From Verrucomicrobiaceae bacterium (GTDB lineage: Bacteria > Verrucomicrobiota > Verrucomicrobiia > Verrucomicrobiales > Verrucomicrobiaceae): DNA of 64,000 nucleotides. Position numbers and translations under genes: made by a program. The notes beneath the pieces were generated by a model. It saw nothing but the letters and a program-made list of their open reading frames with translations, did no database searches and was not told the DNA's origin. Location of the stretch: positions 11,243 through 75,242 of the forward strand of contig JAGKWZ010000011.1 in the NCBI GenBank assembly GCA_021151605.1. Reading direction: 5' to 3'. How positions within the stretch are numbered: the stretch's first letter is position 1; each line of letters begins with the position of its first letter. Below, piece by piece: positions 46,126-54,428 of the stretch.

Positions 46126-46823
46126 CTGACTTTTTGGAAAAGGGCCAGAATGCCAAAGGGCGTATCTGCCTGGCGTTCAGCCCGGCTTTGATGCTTCTCG
46201 GCATCGACCAGTGCCACTGGTACGAAGAGACCGTGAAGGGGCAGTTTCTCCACGGCTAGCATGCGCTCCACCGTACCACGAGTGAGGCAGTAGTCGGTAT
46301 GCTTTAGCACGCAGCCGAGCGGCTCGAACAGCGCGCGCAGATCCGCCTCGGTGTAGCCTTCGCGCACATGACCATCATTGGGGAAAGGTTCGGGCGGATG
46401 TGGGACGGTAATGATCGCATAGCCGCCGGGCTTCAGCACCCGGATCAGTTCGCGGGCGGCAGTCTCATGGTCTTCGATGTGCTCGATGACCTGCGTGCTT
46501 TGCACGAGATCGAAGCTGGCATCTGCATATGGTATCTCCAACAGAGACCCCTGGCACATTTCGACACGTGGATCAGCGCCGAGCTTTGCCCTCAGGCAGG
46601 CGAAGTTTCCTGCGTCATACTCCAAGGCGGTCACACGCCGCACCCAGCCCTCAGCGAGGGCTTTGCGCGCAAACTCTCCGGAACCTGCGCCACCGTCAAA
46701 AAGATGATCCACAGGGCCAACCAAACGCAAAGCGTCACGCAGCCGCCGCCACTCGACTCGGTAGCGGATGGTGTTTGGGGTGTAGATAAACTGGCTGAGC
46801 CAGGTGCGCAGGCGCGGGATCAT
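46122..46823 (-). CDS. Class I SAM-dependent methyltransferase
   Basis: A 233-residue protein starting MIPRLRTWLSQFIYTPNTIRY. Motif I is LFDGGAGSGEFAR, and FDLVQSTQVIEHIED is motif post-II. The ATGA overlap with the upstream polymerase gene (46820-46823) fixes the start; the much longer open frame to 47087 is antisense-like text. It is likely a glycan methyltransferase. Confidence 0.9.
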   Translation of the reverse strand: MIPRLRTWLSQFIYTPNTIRYRVEWRRLRDALRLVGPVDHLFDGGAGSGEFARKALAEGWVRRVTALEYDAGNFACLRAKLGADPRVEMCQGSLLEIPYADASFDLVQSTQVIEHIEDHETAARELIRVLKPGGYAIITVPHPPEPFPNDGHVREGYTEADLRALFEPLGCVLKHTDYCLTRGTVERMLAVEKLPLHGLFVPVALVDAEKHQSRAERQADTPFGILALFQKVR

Positions 46824-48409
46824 GCTTTGGGAAAGTGCGGACGGGAAAGAGCTCGCTGTGAGGGGTGAAGCGGGCGGTAACCAGCAGCCGGGGTGCCGTG
46901 GTAAGACATCGGGTACATCGGCGGGTGCATCTGAGGAGTCATGCTGGCCTTGGGCTGTTCTTTGTTTCCCATAGGTTGATGCCGCACGGCAATCACAGCG
47001 GCTGCTGCGGCGATCCAAAAGAGGATGTTTACCGGGAAGATATTCAGCACATTCCCGGAGGTGATGGAGATGGCCACCATGCCACAAACGAGCGCCAACA
47101 TCATGGCCCCAATGCGCCGCTGACGCAGGTCCTGAATGGCGAGAAGCTGCCGATGCCCGAATGTCAGGAAAGTGACCCCAAGCAAGACTGCTATGGCAAG
47201 AGCAACCGCGCCGTAACGGACGAGGATGTTGCTGAGCAGATCATGATTGTAGAGAGGATCACTCGGATCGGTGCCGCGCTCGGGGCCGTAGCCGGTCCAA
47301 GTGTAGGCTTCGGGATTGCTCAGCACCATGGCGAAACCCTGGAGGCGATCGCTGAAGGTATTCACATTCAGCGCATCCTCACTCACACGGCTGCCCGCCA
47401 TGGCGATCAGTGACTCGGTGGTGTCCTCAAGACGGTCCTGGAGGTAGGTGGCAGAAGCGATGAGTCCGGCAAAGCTGAGGACAGCAAACCCATAAAAGAG
47501 CCGCGTGCCTAAACGTGAACGGAAACATAGGCTGCCGACGATACAGACGATGACGATGACGAAAGCGGAGCGGCTGGTCGAAGCCAATAATGCCCCGGCA
47601 AAGAGCGGGGTAAACAAGAGTACCTCCATGAAACTGAGATGGCGGCGGCCATTCGTACGCACAGACCGCCAGAGCATCCATGGGAGAACCATCATCGCCG
47701 CAGACATCGCCCCAAGACTCGTCGGCGAATTCAATGTGGAGAAGGCGCGCACACGGTCTGTGAGAAGTTGCTTTATCTCAATGGTGTAGCCGCTTTGGAG
47801 GTAGAGGATTTCAAAGTCACGGAACCCCCACAGCCCCTGGGCGATGGCATACATGGCTACCGGAAGATAGATCCACAGCAGGATGCGGAAGATCTTCAAC
47901 GCATCATCGGGACGCGCGTAGAGCAGCGGCATGGCAAAAAGCATCATGGAGTACGCACCGTTCGCCATGTCCTGCACCGCCCGCCCAAAACCACCTTCGG
48001 CGCCGACTAGCGAAAGGGCTCCGTTTGCCACTGAGATGAAGCAGGCCATGCCCCACATCACCACATGCCAGCGCTGCACTTTCACGGTGCCAGAAAACCC
48101 ACGTACCATGAGTGCCAGAATGGAGACCATGAAAACCACCGGAGGAAAGCCGAGGATGTAGTAAAGGTCGATCATTTGCACTCGGTCAGAGACGATCATG
48201 AGCCGCTTCACGAGATCGACGTAACCGCTGGAAATGAGGCATAGCAGGAAGCCTGCGCGGGGTGATGCAAAGGCGAGCACTGATCCACCGATCATGAGGT
48301 AGAGGAAGAGGTTCGCCAGAACGTTTCCCTCTCCCAGCAGGATGGAAAAGCAGGCCATGCAGGCGAGCAGGCAGGTGATGATGAGAGTTGGCAGGGGATT
48401 GCCGTTCAT
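46820..48409 (-). CDS. Wzy/O-antigen ligase-like polysaccharide polymerase
   Basis: A 529-residue polytopic membrane protein with roughly a dozen transmembrane helices and one large periplasmic loop (about 300-360) containing the characteristic Wzy/WaaL-like YTWTGYGPERGTDP region. A soluble Met/Pro-rich C-terminal tail of about 50 residues (with MHPPMYPMSYHG) is unusual for the family. It polymerises or ligates flipped repeat units at the periplasmic face. It lies 4 bp from the flippase gene. Confidence 0.87.
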   Translation of the reverse strand: MNGNPLPTLIITCLLACMACFSILLGEGNVLANLFLYLMIGGSVLAFASPRAGFLLCLISSGYVDLVKRLMIVSDRVQMIDLYYILGFPPVVFMVSILALMVRGFSGTVKVQRWHVVMWGMACFISVANGALSLVGAEGGFGRAVQDMANGAYSMMLFAMPLLYARPDDALKIFRILLWIYLPVAMYAIAQGLWGFRDFEILYLQSGYTIEIKQLLTDRVRAFSTLNSPTSLGAMSAAMMVLPWMLWRSVRTNGRRHLSFMEVLLFTPLFAGALLASTSRSAFVIVIVCIVGSLCFRSRLGTRLFYGFAVLSFAGLIASATYLQDRLEDTTESLIAMAGSRVSEDALNVNTFSDRLQGFAMVLSNPEAYTWTGYGPERGTDPSDPLYNHDLLSNILVRYGAVALAIAVLLGVTFLTFGHRQLLAIQDLRQRRIGAMMLALVCGMVAISITSGNVLNIFPVNILFWIAAAAAVIAVRHQPMGNKEQPKASMTPQMHPPMYPMSYHGTPAAGYRPLHPSQRALSRPHFPKA

Positions 48410-48413
48410 GAAC

Positions 48414-49712
48414 TCAGACTGGATTGGCTTTAAACATGGCGGAGCACACTTCGCGCGGAAGGGAAGGGAGGTGCTTGATGCCGAGCATCTGGAACCGGCC
48501 GCTCGCGTGCAAAGGTGGCAACAGGAATGAGGTGGCCACCCAGGCGAGAGAGTAGGAGACCAGAGTGGCCCAGGCTGCGCCAGGTCCGCCGAGAGTGGGA
48601 ATCCACAGCCAGTTCAGCACTATGTTTGTCAGCAAGGCGAGCACCACGGATGGCAGATTCGCCCAGAGCCGTCCCTCGATCGTGAGATGCTGGGTCCGTG
48701 CTACGCCGAGTGCATAGGGTATGAAAGCCCAGGCATGGATAAATAGGATGTCTGCACTCCCGGCAAATTTTTGGCCCCAAAGCAGATGCGTGACCGGTGC
48801 TGCACAGGCGACAAGGCAGGCTGCGCCGGCAAAGCCCATGAGCCAGCTTCCCGCGAAGTAACGCACGAGCCCGGTTTCGTAACTGCCATCTCCCGACTGA
48901 CGAGCGATGACGAGCCTCGGCATGAGCACTGAAGCGAGAAGCATCGGTGTGAAATAGAGTGTCTCGGAAAGGCGGATCGCTGCTGCATACACGCCCGCTT
49001 CGGCATCACCACGCATGGCTTTGAGCATCAGAGTATCGAGACGAAACAACAGCACGAGGGCAAGCTGGGAAGCCAGCTCTGGAAGAGACTCGCGCAGCAA
49101 GACGAAAGAACGATTTTTCTCCCACTGCTGAAACCCAAACGCACCCGTGGATCGACGAAAGGCCAACCACTGCCGAAAAGAGGTCACCCAGCATTCCGCC
49201 AGGAAAGCGCAGGGGAAAAAGATGACCGGCATCTGGGTGAGCACTCCCGCCAAAGTGATGAGCGCACCTACAAGGAAGCCCCACCACTGCGACCACTGGT
49301 TTTTCAGAACCTGATGATCGGCCTCGAGAGCGCCTCCAAGTTCTGCGAAGGCGTGGGTCGGAAGCAAAAGGGCGTAGATCCACAGTAAGTTACGGTCTTC
49401 TTCGGCAAGCCCGAGGCTGCCGAAAATCACCGCAGCAAACAACACAACTCCGGCGGTCAAACGCAGCCGAAAGATACTGCCACGAATAGCCGCGCCTTCT
49501 TCAGGTTTAGCGGCCTGTTCACGCACGGAGATTCGTGCCAGGCCGAGTTCGGCGATGCATAGGAGCACGGTCACCACGGCTAGTGCAGACAGGAGGCTGC
49601 CCGTTTGCTGTTCACCAAGATAACGCCCGAGGCTGCCGATGATCAGCACATTCAGCAGCAGCCGCATCACCCGCAGAATGACAGAGGCGGAGAAGATTTT
49701 CAGGACTCCCAT
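48414..49712 (-). CDS. Polysaccharide flippase (Wzx/MATE-like)
   Basis: A 432-residue membrane protein with about 12 to 14 helices and the N-terminal ILRVMRLLLNVLIIGSLGRYLG pattern of the oligosaccharide flippase family (MOP superfamily). It would move lipid-linked repeat units to the periplasm, ahead of the polymerase encoded just downstream. Flippase, polymerase and glycosyltransferases together indicate a Wzx/Wzy-type assembly pathway. Confidence 0.92.
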   Translation of the reverse strand: MGVLKIFSASVILRVMRLLLNVLIIGSLGRYLGEQQTGSLLSALAVVTVLLCIAELGLARISVREQAAKPEEGAAIRGSIFRLRLTAGVVLFAAVIFGSLGLAEEDRNLLWIYALLLPTHAFAELGGALEADHQVLKNQWSQWWGFLVGALITLAGVLTQMPVIFFPCAFLAECWVTSFRQWLAFRRSTGAFGFQQWEKNRSFVLLRESLPELASQLALVLLFRLDTLMLKAMRGDAEAGVYAAAIRLSETLYFTPMLLASVLMPRLVIARQSGDGSYETGLVRYFAGSWLMGFAGAACLVACAAPVTHLLWGQKFAGSADILFIHAWAFIPYALGVARTQHLTIEGRLWANLPSVVLALLTNIVLNWLWIPTLGGPGAAWATLVSYSLAWVATSFLLPPLHASGRFQMLGIKHLPSLPREVCSAMFKANPV

Positions 49713-49740
49713 GATCAGGAGTGGAAATGCGCCAGCGCGG

Positions 49741-50328
49741 TTAAGCGGCGGCGCTCAGAGAGGCCTCCACGGCCTCACATAAAACATGACCCACGAGCAG
49801 ATGGCACTCTTGAGCATGAGCCGTGATGTCAGTCGGTGCCTTGAAGGCGATCTTTGCCAATGCAGCGCAGTCTTTGCCACCAGCAGCGGTGAAAGAGATG
49901 GTCACACAGCCGCACTCGTTCGCGGCCTTGAGACCGGCGATGACGTTCGGGCTGGTGCCCGAAGTGGAAATTCCGACGACGACATCTCCAGGCTGTGCCA
50001 ATGCCTCGATCTGTCTGGCGAAGACGGTTTCAAAACCGTAGTCGTTGCTGTGCGCGGTAAGCATGGAGGTGTCCGTGGTCAGAGCGATACCTGGAAGTGC
50101 GCGTCGATTGATGCGATAACGCACGACGAGTTCCGCCGCGAGGTGTTGGGCATCCGCAGCGCTGCCGCCATTGCCGAAGAAGAGCACTTTTTTCCCAGCG
50201 GCGAGCGCGGTGATCCAAGCGTCTGCCATCTCCTGAACGACATGGGCCTGATCCAGCAGGGCCTGCACGGCGGTGAGATGTCCGTCGAGATGGCGCGAAA
50301 GCATGGATGTCGTATCGAGAGTCTTCAT
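49741..50328 (-). CDS. gmhA: SIS-domain phosphoheptose isomerase
   Basis: A 195-residue single SIS domain protein. The phosphosugar-binding segments are FGNGGSAADAQHLAAEL (near 50-66) and GISTSGTSPNVI (near 118-129). It converts sedoheptulose 7-phosphate to glycero-manno-heptose 7-phosphate, the first step to ADP- or GDP-heptose. The next-step kinase (hldE1-like) is encoded 1.3 kb away in the same strand set, which supports the heptose assignment over a generic SIS isomerase. Confidence 0.92.
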   Translation of the reverse strand: MKTLDTTSMLSRHLDGHLTAVQALLDQAHVVQEMADAWITALAAGKKVLFFGNGGSAADAQHLAAELVVRYRINRRALPGIALTTDTSMLTAHSNDYGFETVFARQIEALAQPGDVVVGISTSGTSPNVIAGLKAANECGCVTISFTAAGGKDCAALAKIAFKAPTDITAHAQECHLLVGHVLCEAVEASLSAAA

Positions 50329-50352
50329 GGTGGGAGGCGGAGTGTGGAGTGC

Positions 50353-51576
50353 TCAGACTCTCGCGCAAGCGCGCCGCTGCTCGTGAATGATGTCGCGGAT
50401 TTTCAGAAAACCCTGCCACCAAAAATCGGCACCAGAGTTTGCCAGCAGCCATTCACGCCCTGCACTGCCAAGGCGGGTGGCTAGTTCAGGCTGGCGAAGC
50501 AATGTCTGCACATGGGCGGCCAGTTGCTCGGCATTGCCTGCTTCGTGCAAAAGCCCACGCTGCTCATGGGCCACACTTTCGGGCAAACCACCTGAACGCG
50601 CGGCGAGCGCGGCCCGACCATGGTCGAAGGCTTCATAAACAACGGTCGGATAGGGGTCCCACCAGATGGAGGGCACTAGGATGGCGCTACAGTTGCGGAT
50701 GGCGGCGTCTTTGGCCTCTCCCTGCAACTGCCCCACATACTCGATGCAGCCATCCGAGCGTGCGGCGGAGGCTTCGACTTCAGAGCGCAGCTCACCATCA
50801 CCGGCGATGATGAGCTTTGGCATCTCTGATGGTGCCAGTGTCTGGCGGAGGTGATCCCAGGCAGCGAGCAGAACGCGTGTACCTTTTTCCACCGTGAGTC
50901 GTCCGAGGAAGAGAAATCTTCCCTTTGCTGACGGGGCCGGAACTTCGTGACGCGGGAAGAAGGGATAGGCGAGGACATGCACTTTTTCCGCAGGCACTCC
51001 GGCCTCAACGAAGCGGTCGCGAACAAAACTCGAAACGGCGATCCAAGCATCAACCTGACGATACCAGCCCAGAGAGTGGCCGAGATGCAGAAGCAGAGCG
51101 ACCCAGGCAGTGCGGGCAACCGAACCCTGAAATGCACCCGCCAGGATCTCTCGCATAAAGCGGCGATTCAGGCCGCCAGTTTCGAGTCGGTCCTGGCACC
51201 AGCAGGCTCCGTTGGTGGAAAAGGGGCGATAGTTGTGCAGATACAAAGCGAAGGGCACCTGGTGGCGCTTTGCCTCGCGCAAAGTGCTGAGCGAGAGGAC
51301 GGGGAACAGATTGTGCCCCAACCAAAGATCTGGCCGATGGCGGTCCTGCGCTTCGCGAAGCCGACGGATCGAAGCCGGATTGTAGAGCGAAAGAAGCGGC
51401 TGCTGCCATTTCGGTGGCGCATCGGGACCTTCCCAATCATTGCTGGAAACGAAGACCTCCTCCAATGCCACGCCCTGCTCCCGCATGACCTGGCTCATGC
51501 GGAGCACGGAAGCTTCCTCACCACCGAAGAACCGATAGCGATTGAAGAGATGAAGGATGCGGGGGCTTTCTGCCAT
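50353..51576 (-). CDS. Glycosyltransferase family 4 (GT-B)
   Basis: A 407-residue enzyme. The N-terminal segment ILHLFNRYRFFGGEEASVLR, LHNYRPFSTNG near residue 130 and REILAGAFQG are shared with the glycosyltransferase at 33251-34429. The C-terminal domain has FLGRLTVEKGTRVLL and WWDPYPTVVYEAFDHG. The pair probably arose by duplication and may add similar sugars at different steps. It lies between the heptose-kinase and gmhA genes. Confidence 0.92.
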   Translation of the reverse strand: MAESPRILHLFNRYRFFGGEEASVLRMSQVMREQGVALEEVFVSSNDWEGPDAPPKWQQPLLSLYNPASIRRLREAQDRHRPDLWLGHNLFPVLSLSTLREAKRHQVPFALYLHNYRPFSTNGACWCQDRLETGGLNRRFMREILAGAFQGSVARTAWVALLLHLGHSLGWYRQVDAWIAVSSFVRDRFVEAGVPAEKVHVLAYPFFPRHEVPAPSAKGRFLFLGRLTVEKGTRVLLAAWDHLRQTLAPSEMPKLIIAGDGELRSEVEASAARSDGCIEYVGQLQGEAKDAAIRNCSAILVPSIWWDPYPTVVYEAFDHGRAALAARSGGLPESVAHEQRGLLHEAGNAEQLAAHVQTLLRQPELATRLGSAGREWLLANSGADFWWQGFLKIRDIIHEQRRACARV

Positions 51577-51594
51577 GTGGCAGAGAGGGGGAGG

Positions 51595-52587
51595 TCAATC
51601 CTCGAAAGCAGCGAGCAACTCGTCTTTCATGACGCGTGCTGTGCCGAGCTTGCCGACGACGATGCCACTTGCGTGATTGGCGATGTCAGCGGCGTCTTCG
51701 GCGCTGAGACCGGCTGCGAGAGCAAGCGTGAGGAAGGCGATGGCCGTATCGCCAGCGCCGGAGACGTCGTACACTTCACGCGCACGAGTCGGGATGTGAT
51801 GTGGGGCGCTGTCGCGCTGGAAGAGGATCATGCCCTGCTCACCGAGCGTGACGAGCACTTTGCCCACGGCCCATTGATCAAGGAGCTGCTCGCCGACTTC
51901 GAGGAGCCGCATGTCTTCGAGCGGCGGGATGAGCTTGTGGTGATCTTGGATGCCTGCCGCTGCGAAGGCTTCGAGCCTGTTTGGCTTCACGAGAGAGGCA
52001 CCATGCCAGCTCAGTGGATTGCGCGGCGATGGATCGACGGTGACGAGCTTCCCGGCGGCTTTGCACAAGCCAAGCACCTGATCCGCGAAAGCCTGGGTGA
52101 CGAAGCCTTTGCCGTAGTCTTCGATGATCACGCCATCAAGGTCCGGCAGCATGACTTCGAGTCGGCTGGAGATTTGCTGCAATTCCTCCGCACTGAGCTT
52201 TTCGATGACCTCACGGTCCACGCGCACGACGTGCTGTTGGCGGGCGATGATGCGCGTTTTGGCGATGGTGGGCAAGGTGTCGCTCTCCAGCATCGGATCG
52301 GTATTCACGCCCTCTTCGTTGAGGAGCTTCTTCAATTCGCCTGCCGCGCTGTCTCTGCCCACGCGGCCCATGAGGTAGGCATAAGGCGAGAACGCGGAAA
52401 TGTTGCGCGCCACATTGGCCGCACCACCGGGGAAGGTTGTCTCCTTGGTGACCTCAACGATGGGCACCGGTGCCTCCGGCGAGATCCGGCGCACGGCTCC
52501 CCAGATGAAATGGTCAAGCATCACGTCACCGATGACGAGGATGCGACATTGGCAGAGTTGTTCGAGGATGGAAGGCGTCAGCTTCAT
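51595..52587 (-). CDS. hldA: D-glycero-beta-D-manno-heptose-7-phosphate kinase (RfaE domain I)
   Basis: A 330-residue PfkB/ribokinase-fold enzyme: N-terminal VIGDVMLDHFIWG, the ISPEAPVPIVEV loop of RfaE kinases and FPGGAANVARN, and the C-terminal PfkB signature DVSGAGDTAIAF with the catalytic Asp. It phosphorylates heptose 7-phosphate at C1. The cytidylyl/adenylyltransferase half of bifunctional HldE is missing, so nucleotide activation is done by another protein. It overlaps the upstream hypothetical gene by 4 nt. Confidence 0.92.
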   Translation of the reverse strand: MKLTPSILEQLCQCRILVIGDVMLDHFIWGAVRRISPEAPVPIVEVTKETTFPGGAANVARNISAFSPYAYLMGRVGRDSAAGELKKLLNEEGVNTDPMLESDTLPTIAKTRIIARQQHVVRVDREVIEKLSAEELQQISSRLEVMLPDLDGVIIEDYGKGFVTQAFADQVLGLCKAAGKLVTVDPSPRNPLSWHGASLVKPNRLEAFAAAGIQDHHKLIPPLEDMRLLEVGEQLLDQWAVGKVLVTLGEQGMILFQRDSAPHHIPTRAREVYDVSGAGDTAIAFLTLALAAGLSAEDAADIANHASGIVVGKLGTARVMKDELLAAFED

Positions 52588-53009
52588 TCGATGGTTGATT
52601 CCATGCTAGCAGGCTCAGTGATCTTCCAGCCCCATTCTTTGCAGATGCGCCGAACGTAATTCTTGTCCGCTTCTACGTTTGCTGGTGGGGCTGTTTCGAT
52701 TGGTCTGGTCTCACTTGGTGAATCTGCTGCCTCTGTATCAACGACATTGATGGAAATCATGTCGCCAGGGGACAAATCGGTGTTCAACCAGTTTATAATC
52801 TGATCCGGGCTTTGCTCGCCTGACGAAAGACCACCGACATATAAGGTTGTCGTTTCGCGCAGAAAACCGGCACGTTCTTCTTCAGGGAGAAACATGGTGT
52901 TTTTTTCTGCCTGATGTGCCCAACACAGGTTCACATGGACTACCCCCCGGCCTTCAATACCAGCTAGGCATTCGGGCTTTCCGTTCACACTGACGCGGAA
53001 TGCGATCAT
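52584..53009 (-). CDS. Small protein in the aroG-hldA operon, function unknown
   Basis: A 141-residue soluble protein starting MIAFRVSVNGKPECLAGIEG; an alternative GTG at 53024 overlaps the aroG stop. It has a beta-rich N-terminal half with a conserved-looking NLCWAH and TTTLYVGGL, then an acidic Ser/Pro linker (TEAADSPSETRPIET) and a helix ending WGWKITEP. No family was recognised. It is overlapped at both ends by genes for aromatic and heptose metabolism. Confidence 0.7.
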   Translation of the reverse strand: MIAFRVSVNGKPECLAGIEGRGVVHVNLCWAHQAEKNTMFLPEEERAGFLRETTTLYVGGLSSGEQSPDQIINWLNTDLSPGDMISINVVDTEAADSPSETRPIETAPPANVEADKNYVRRICKEWGWKITEPASMESTIE

Positions 53010-53020
53010 GCAGGCTTGTT

Positions 53021-54085
53021 TCACTTCGCGCGGCGGCCACGCACGGCGGCGGCGAGCTGGTCGAGCATGGTCTCGGTGGTGGTCCAGTTCACGCAGGCGT
53101 CGGTGATGCTCTGGCCGTAGGTCAGGGGCTGGCCTGGCTTGGCGTCCTGGCGGCCTTCGACGAGGTGGCTTTCAATCATCACGCCGGTGATGGATTTGCT
53201 GCCGTTGCTGATCTGCTCGGCGAGGGAGTCGGTGACGAGCGGCTGCTTGCGGTAGTCCTTGAGGCTGTTCCCGTGGCTGCAATCGACCATGACGCTGGCG
53301 GGCAGGCCGCGCGCGGTGAGCTGGCTGACGACGGCGTCGATAGAGGCTGCGTCGAAGTTCGTGCCGGCTTTGCCGCCGCGCAGTATCACGTGGCAGGCGC
53401 TGTTGCCTTTTGTTTTCACGATGGCAGCGACGCCATCCTTCGTTACCGAAAGGAAGCAATGTTGTCCGGCGGCGGCTTGGATGGCATCAAGTGCGACTTG
53501 GATGCCGCCATCGGTGCCGTTTTTGAAACCAACGGGCATGGACAAGCCGGAAGAGAGCTGGCGGTGGACCTGGCTCTCGGTGGTGCGCGCGCCGATGGCT
53601 CCCCAGGAGACGACATCGGCGATGTACTGCGGGGTGATCACGTCGAGGAACTCGGTGCCTGCTGGCACGCCCATGCGGGTGAGTTCGATCAGCAGGCTGC
53701 GGGCTTCGCGAAGACCGGTGTTGATGTCGTAGCTTTCGTTCAGGTGGGGATCGTTGATGTAACCCTTCCAGCCGACGGTGGTGCGTGGCTTTTCAAAATA
53801 GACGCGCATGACGATCTCGAGGTCTTGCTCATGCTTCTCGCGAGCGGCTTGGATGAGCTGGGCATACTCCAGAGCGCTTTTGTGATCGTGGATGGAGCAG
53901 GGGCCGACGACGACGAGCAGACGGTCATTCTGCCGGTTCAAAATGGCCTCGGCCTGCTTGCGCGAGGTTTCGATGAAGGCCGCGCCGGTCTCATTGAGCG
54001 GCAGGTCGTGCATCAGCAGGGCGGGCTGGATCAGGGGCAGGATCTCCGCCACGCGGAGGTCATCGGTAGGATGGGACTGGCTCAC
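53021..54085 (-). CDS. aroG: 3-deoxy-7-phosphoheptulonate (DAHP) synthase, class I
   Basis: A 354-residue TIM-barrel enzyme: N-terminal PTDDLRVAEILPLIQPALL, then NDRLLVVVGPCSIHD (near 58-72), the PEP/erythrose-4-phosphate site MRVYFEKPRTTVGWKG, and metal ligands in ILRGGKAGTNFD and MVDCSHGNSLKD. It commits phosphoenolpyruvate and erythrose 4-phosphate to the shikimate pathway. GTG 54085 matches the usual AroG start; ATG 54127 would add 14 residues. It is the first gene of the minus-strand set that runs into the surface-glycan cluster. Confidence 0.93.
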   Translation of the reverse strand: MSQSHPTDDLRVAEILPLIQPALLMHDLPLNETGAAFIETSRKQAEAILNRQNDRLLVVVGPCSIHDHKSALEYAQLIQAAREKHEQDLEIVMRVYFEKPRTTVGWKGYINDPHLNESYDINTGLREARSLLIELTRMGVPAGTEFLDVITPQYIADVVSWGAIGARTTESQVHRQLSSGLSMPVGFKNGTDGGIQVALDAIQAAAGQHCFLSVTKDGVAAIVKTKGNSACHVILRGGKAGTNFDAASIDAVVSQLTARGLPASVMVDCSHGNSLKDYRKQPLVTDSLAEQISNGSKSITGVMIESHLVEGRQDAKPGQPLTYGQSITDACVNWTTTETMLDQLAAAVRGRRAK

Positions 54086-54427
54086 AAAACTGGAAGGTAG
54101 GCGGATGGGCGGAAAAAGGGGGCGCAAGATGGGCGCTTTGGTCCGCTTGGCAAGAAGTCGATGCTTTTGAGGCTTTTTCGAGGCAGCTACCGCCCTCGGT
54201 CAGGCAGCTCGCGCCGCCACCGCTCGCGCCGTGGTACAGTCCGCCGAGAGCAGGTAAAAGACCCTCCCGAAGCCTGCCCAACGCAGGGGAGCGATGGCCA
54301 TGCGGATTCTATGAATTACAGAAAATAGAGTCATTCCTTTATTTTGGAAAGGTTTATATTCCCGGTTGGCGAGATTTTGGACTGCCAGTTTGAAGCCCAG
54401 CCTTAAGGCGGGCTCTGAACTTCAAAC
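54086..54427. other. Intergenic region between kup and aroG
   Basis: No gene is supported. The right part (54300-54360) is AT-rich and could hold the aroG promoter. The left end of the downstream gene kup is followed by a large stem-loop. The middle (54190-54290) is GC-rich with no clear ORF. Confidence 0.4.
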
Positions 54428-54428
54428 T
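54387..54428 (-). terminator. Two-tier stem-loop at the end of kup
   Basis: The outer arms AGTTTGAAG (54387-54395) and CTTCAAACT (54420-54428) are perfect 9-bp complements. Inside them is a second hairpin AGCCC-(A)-GCC-TTAA-GGC-GGGCT. The right arm overlaps the kup stop codon. No U-run follows on the minus strand, so it may act as an mRNA-stability structure as well as a terminator. Confidence 0.6.

Noticed and set aside
51050..52659. Plus-strand frame of 570 residues (50947-52659)
   Set aside because: It is antisense to a GT4 enzyme and the heptose kinase, both with complete motifs.
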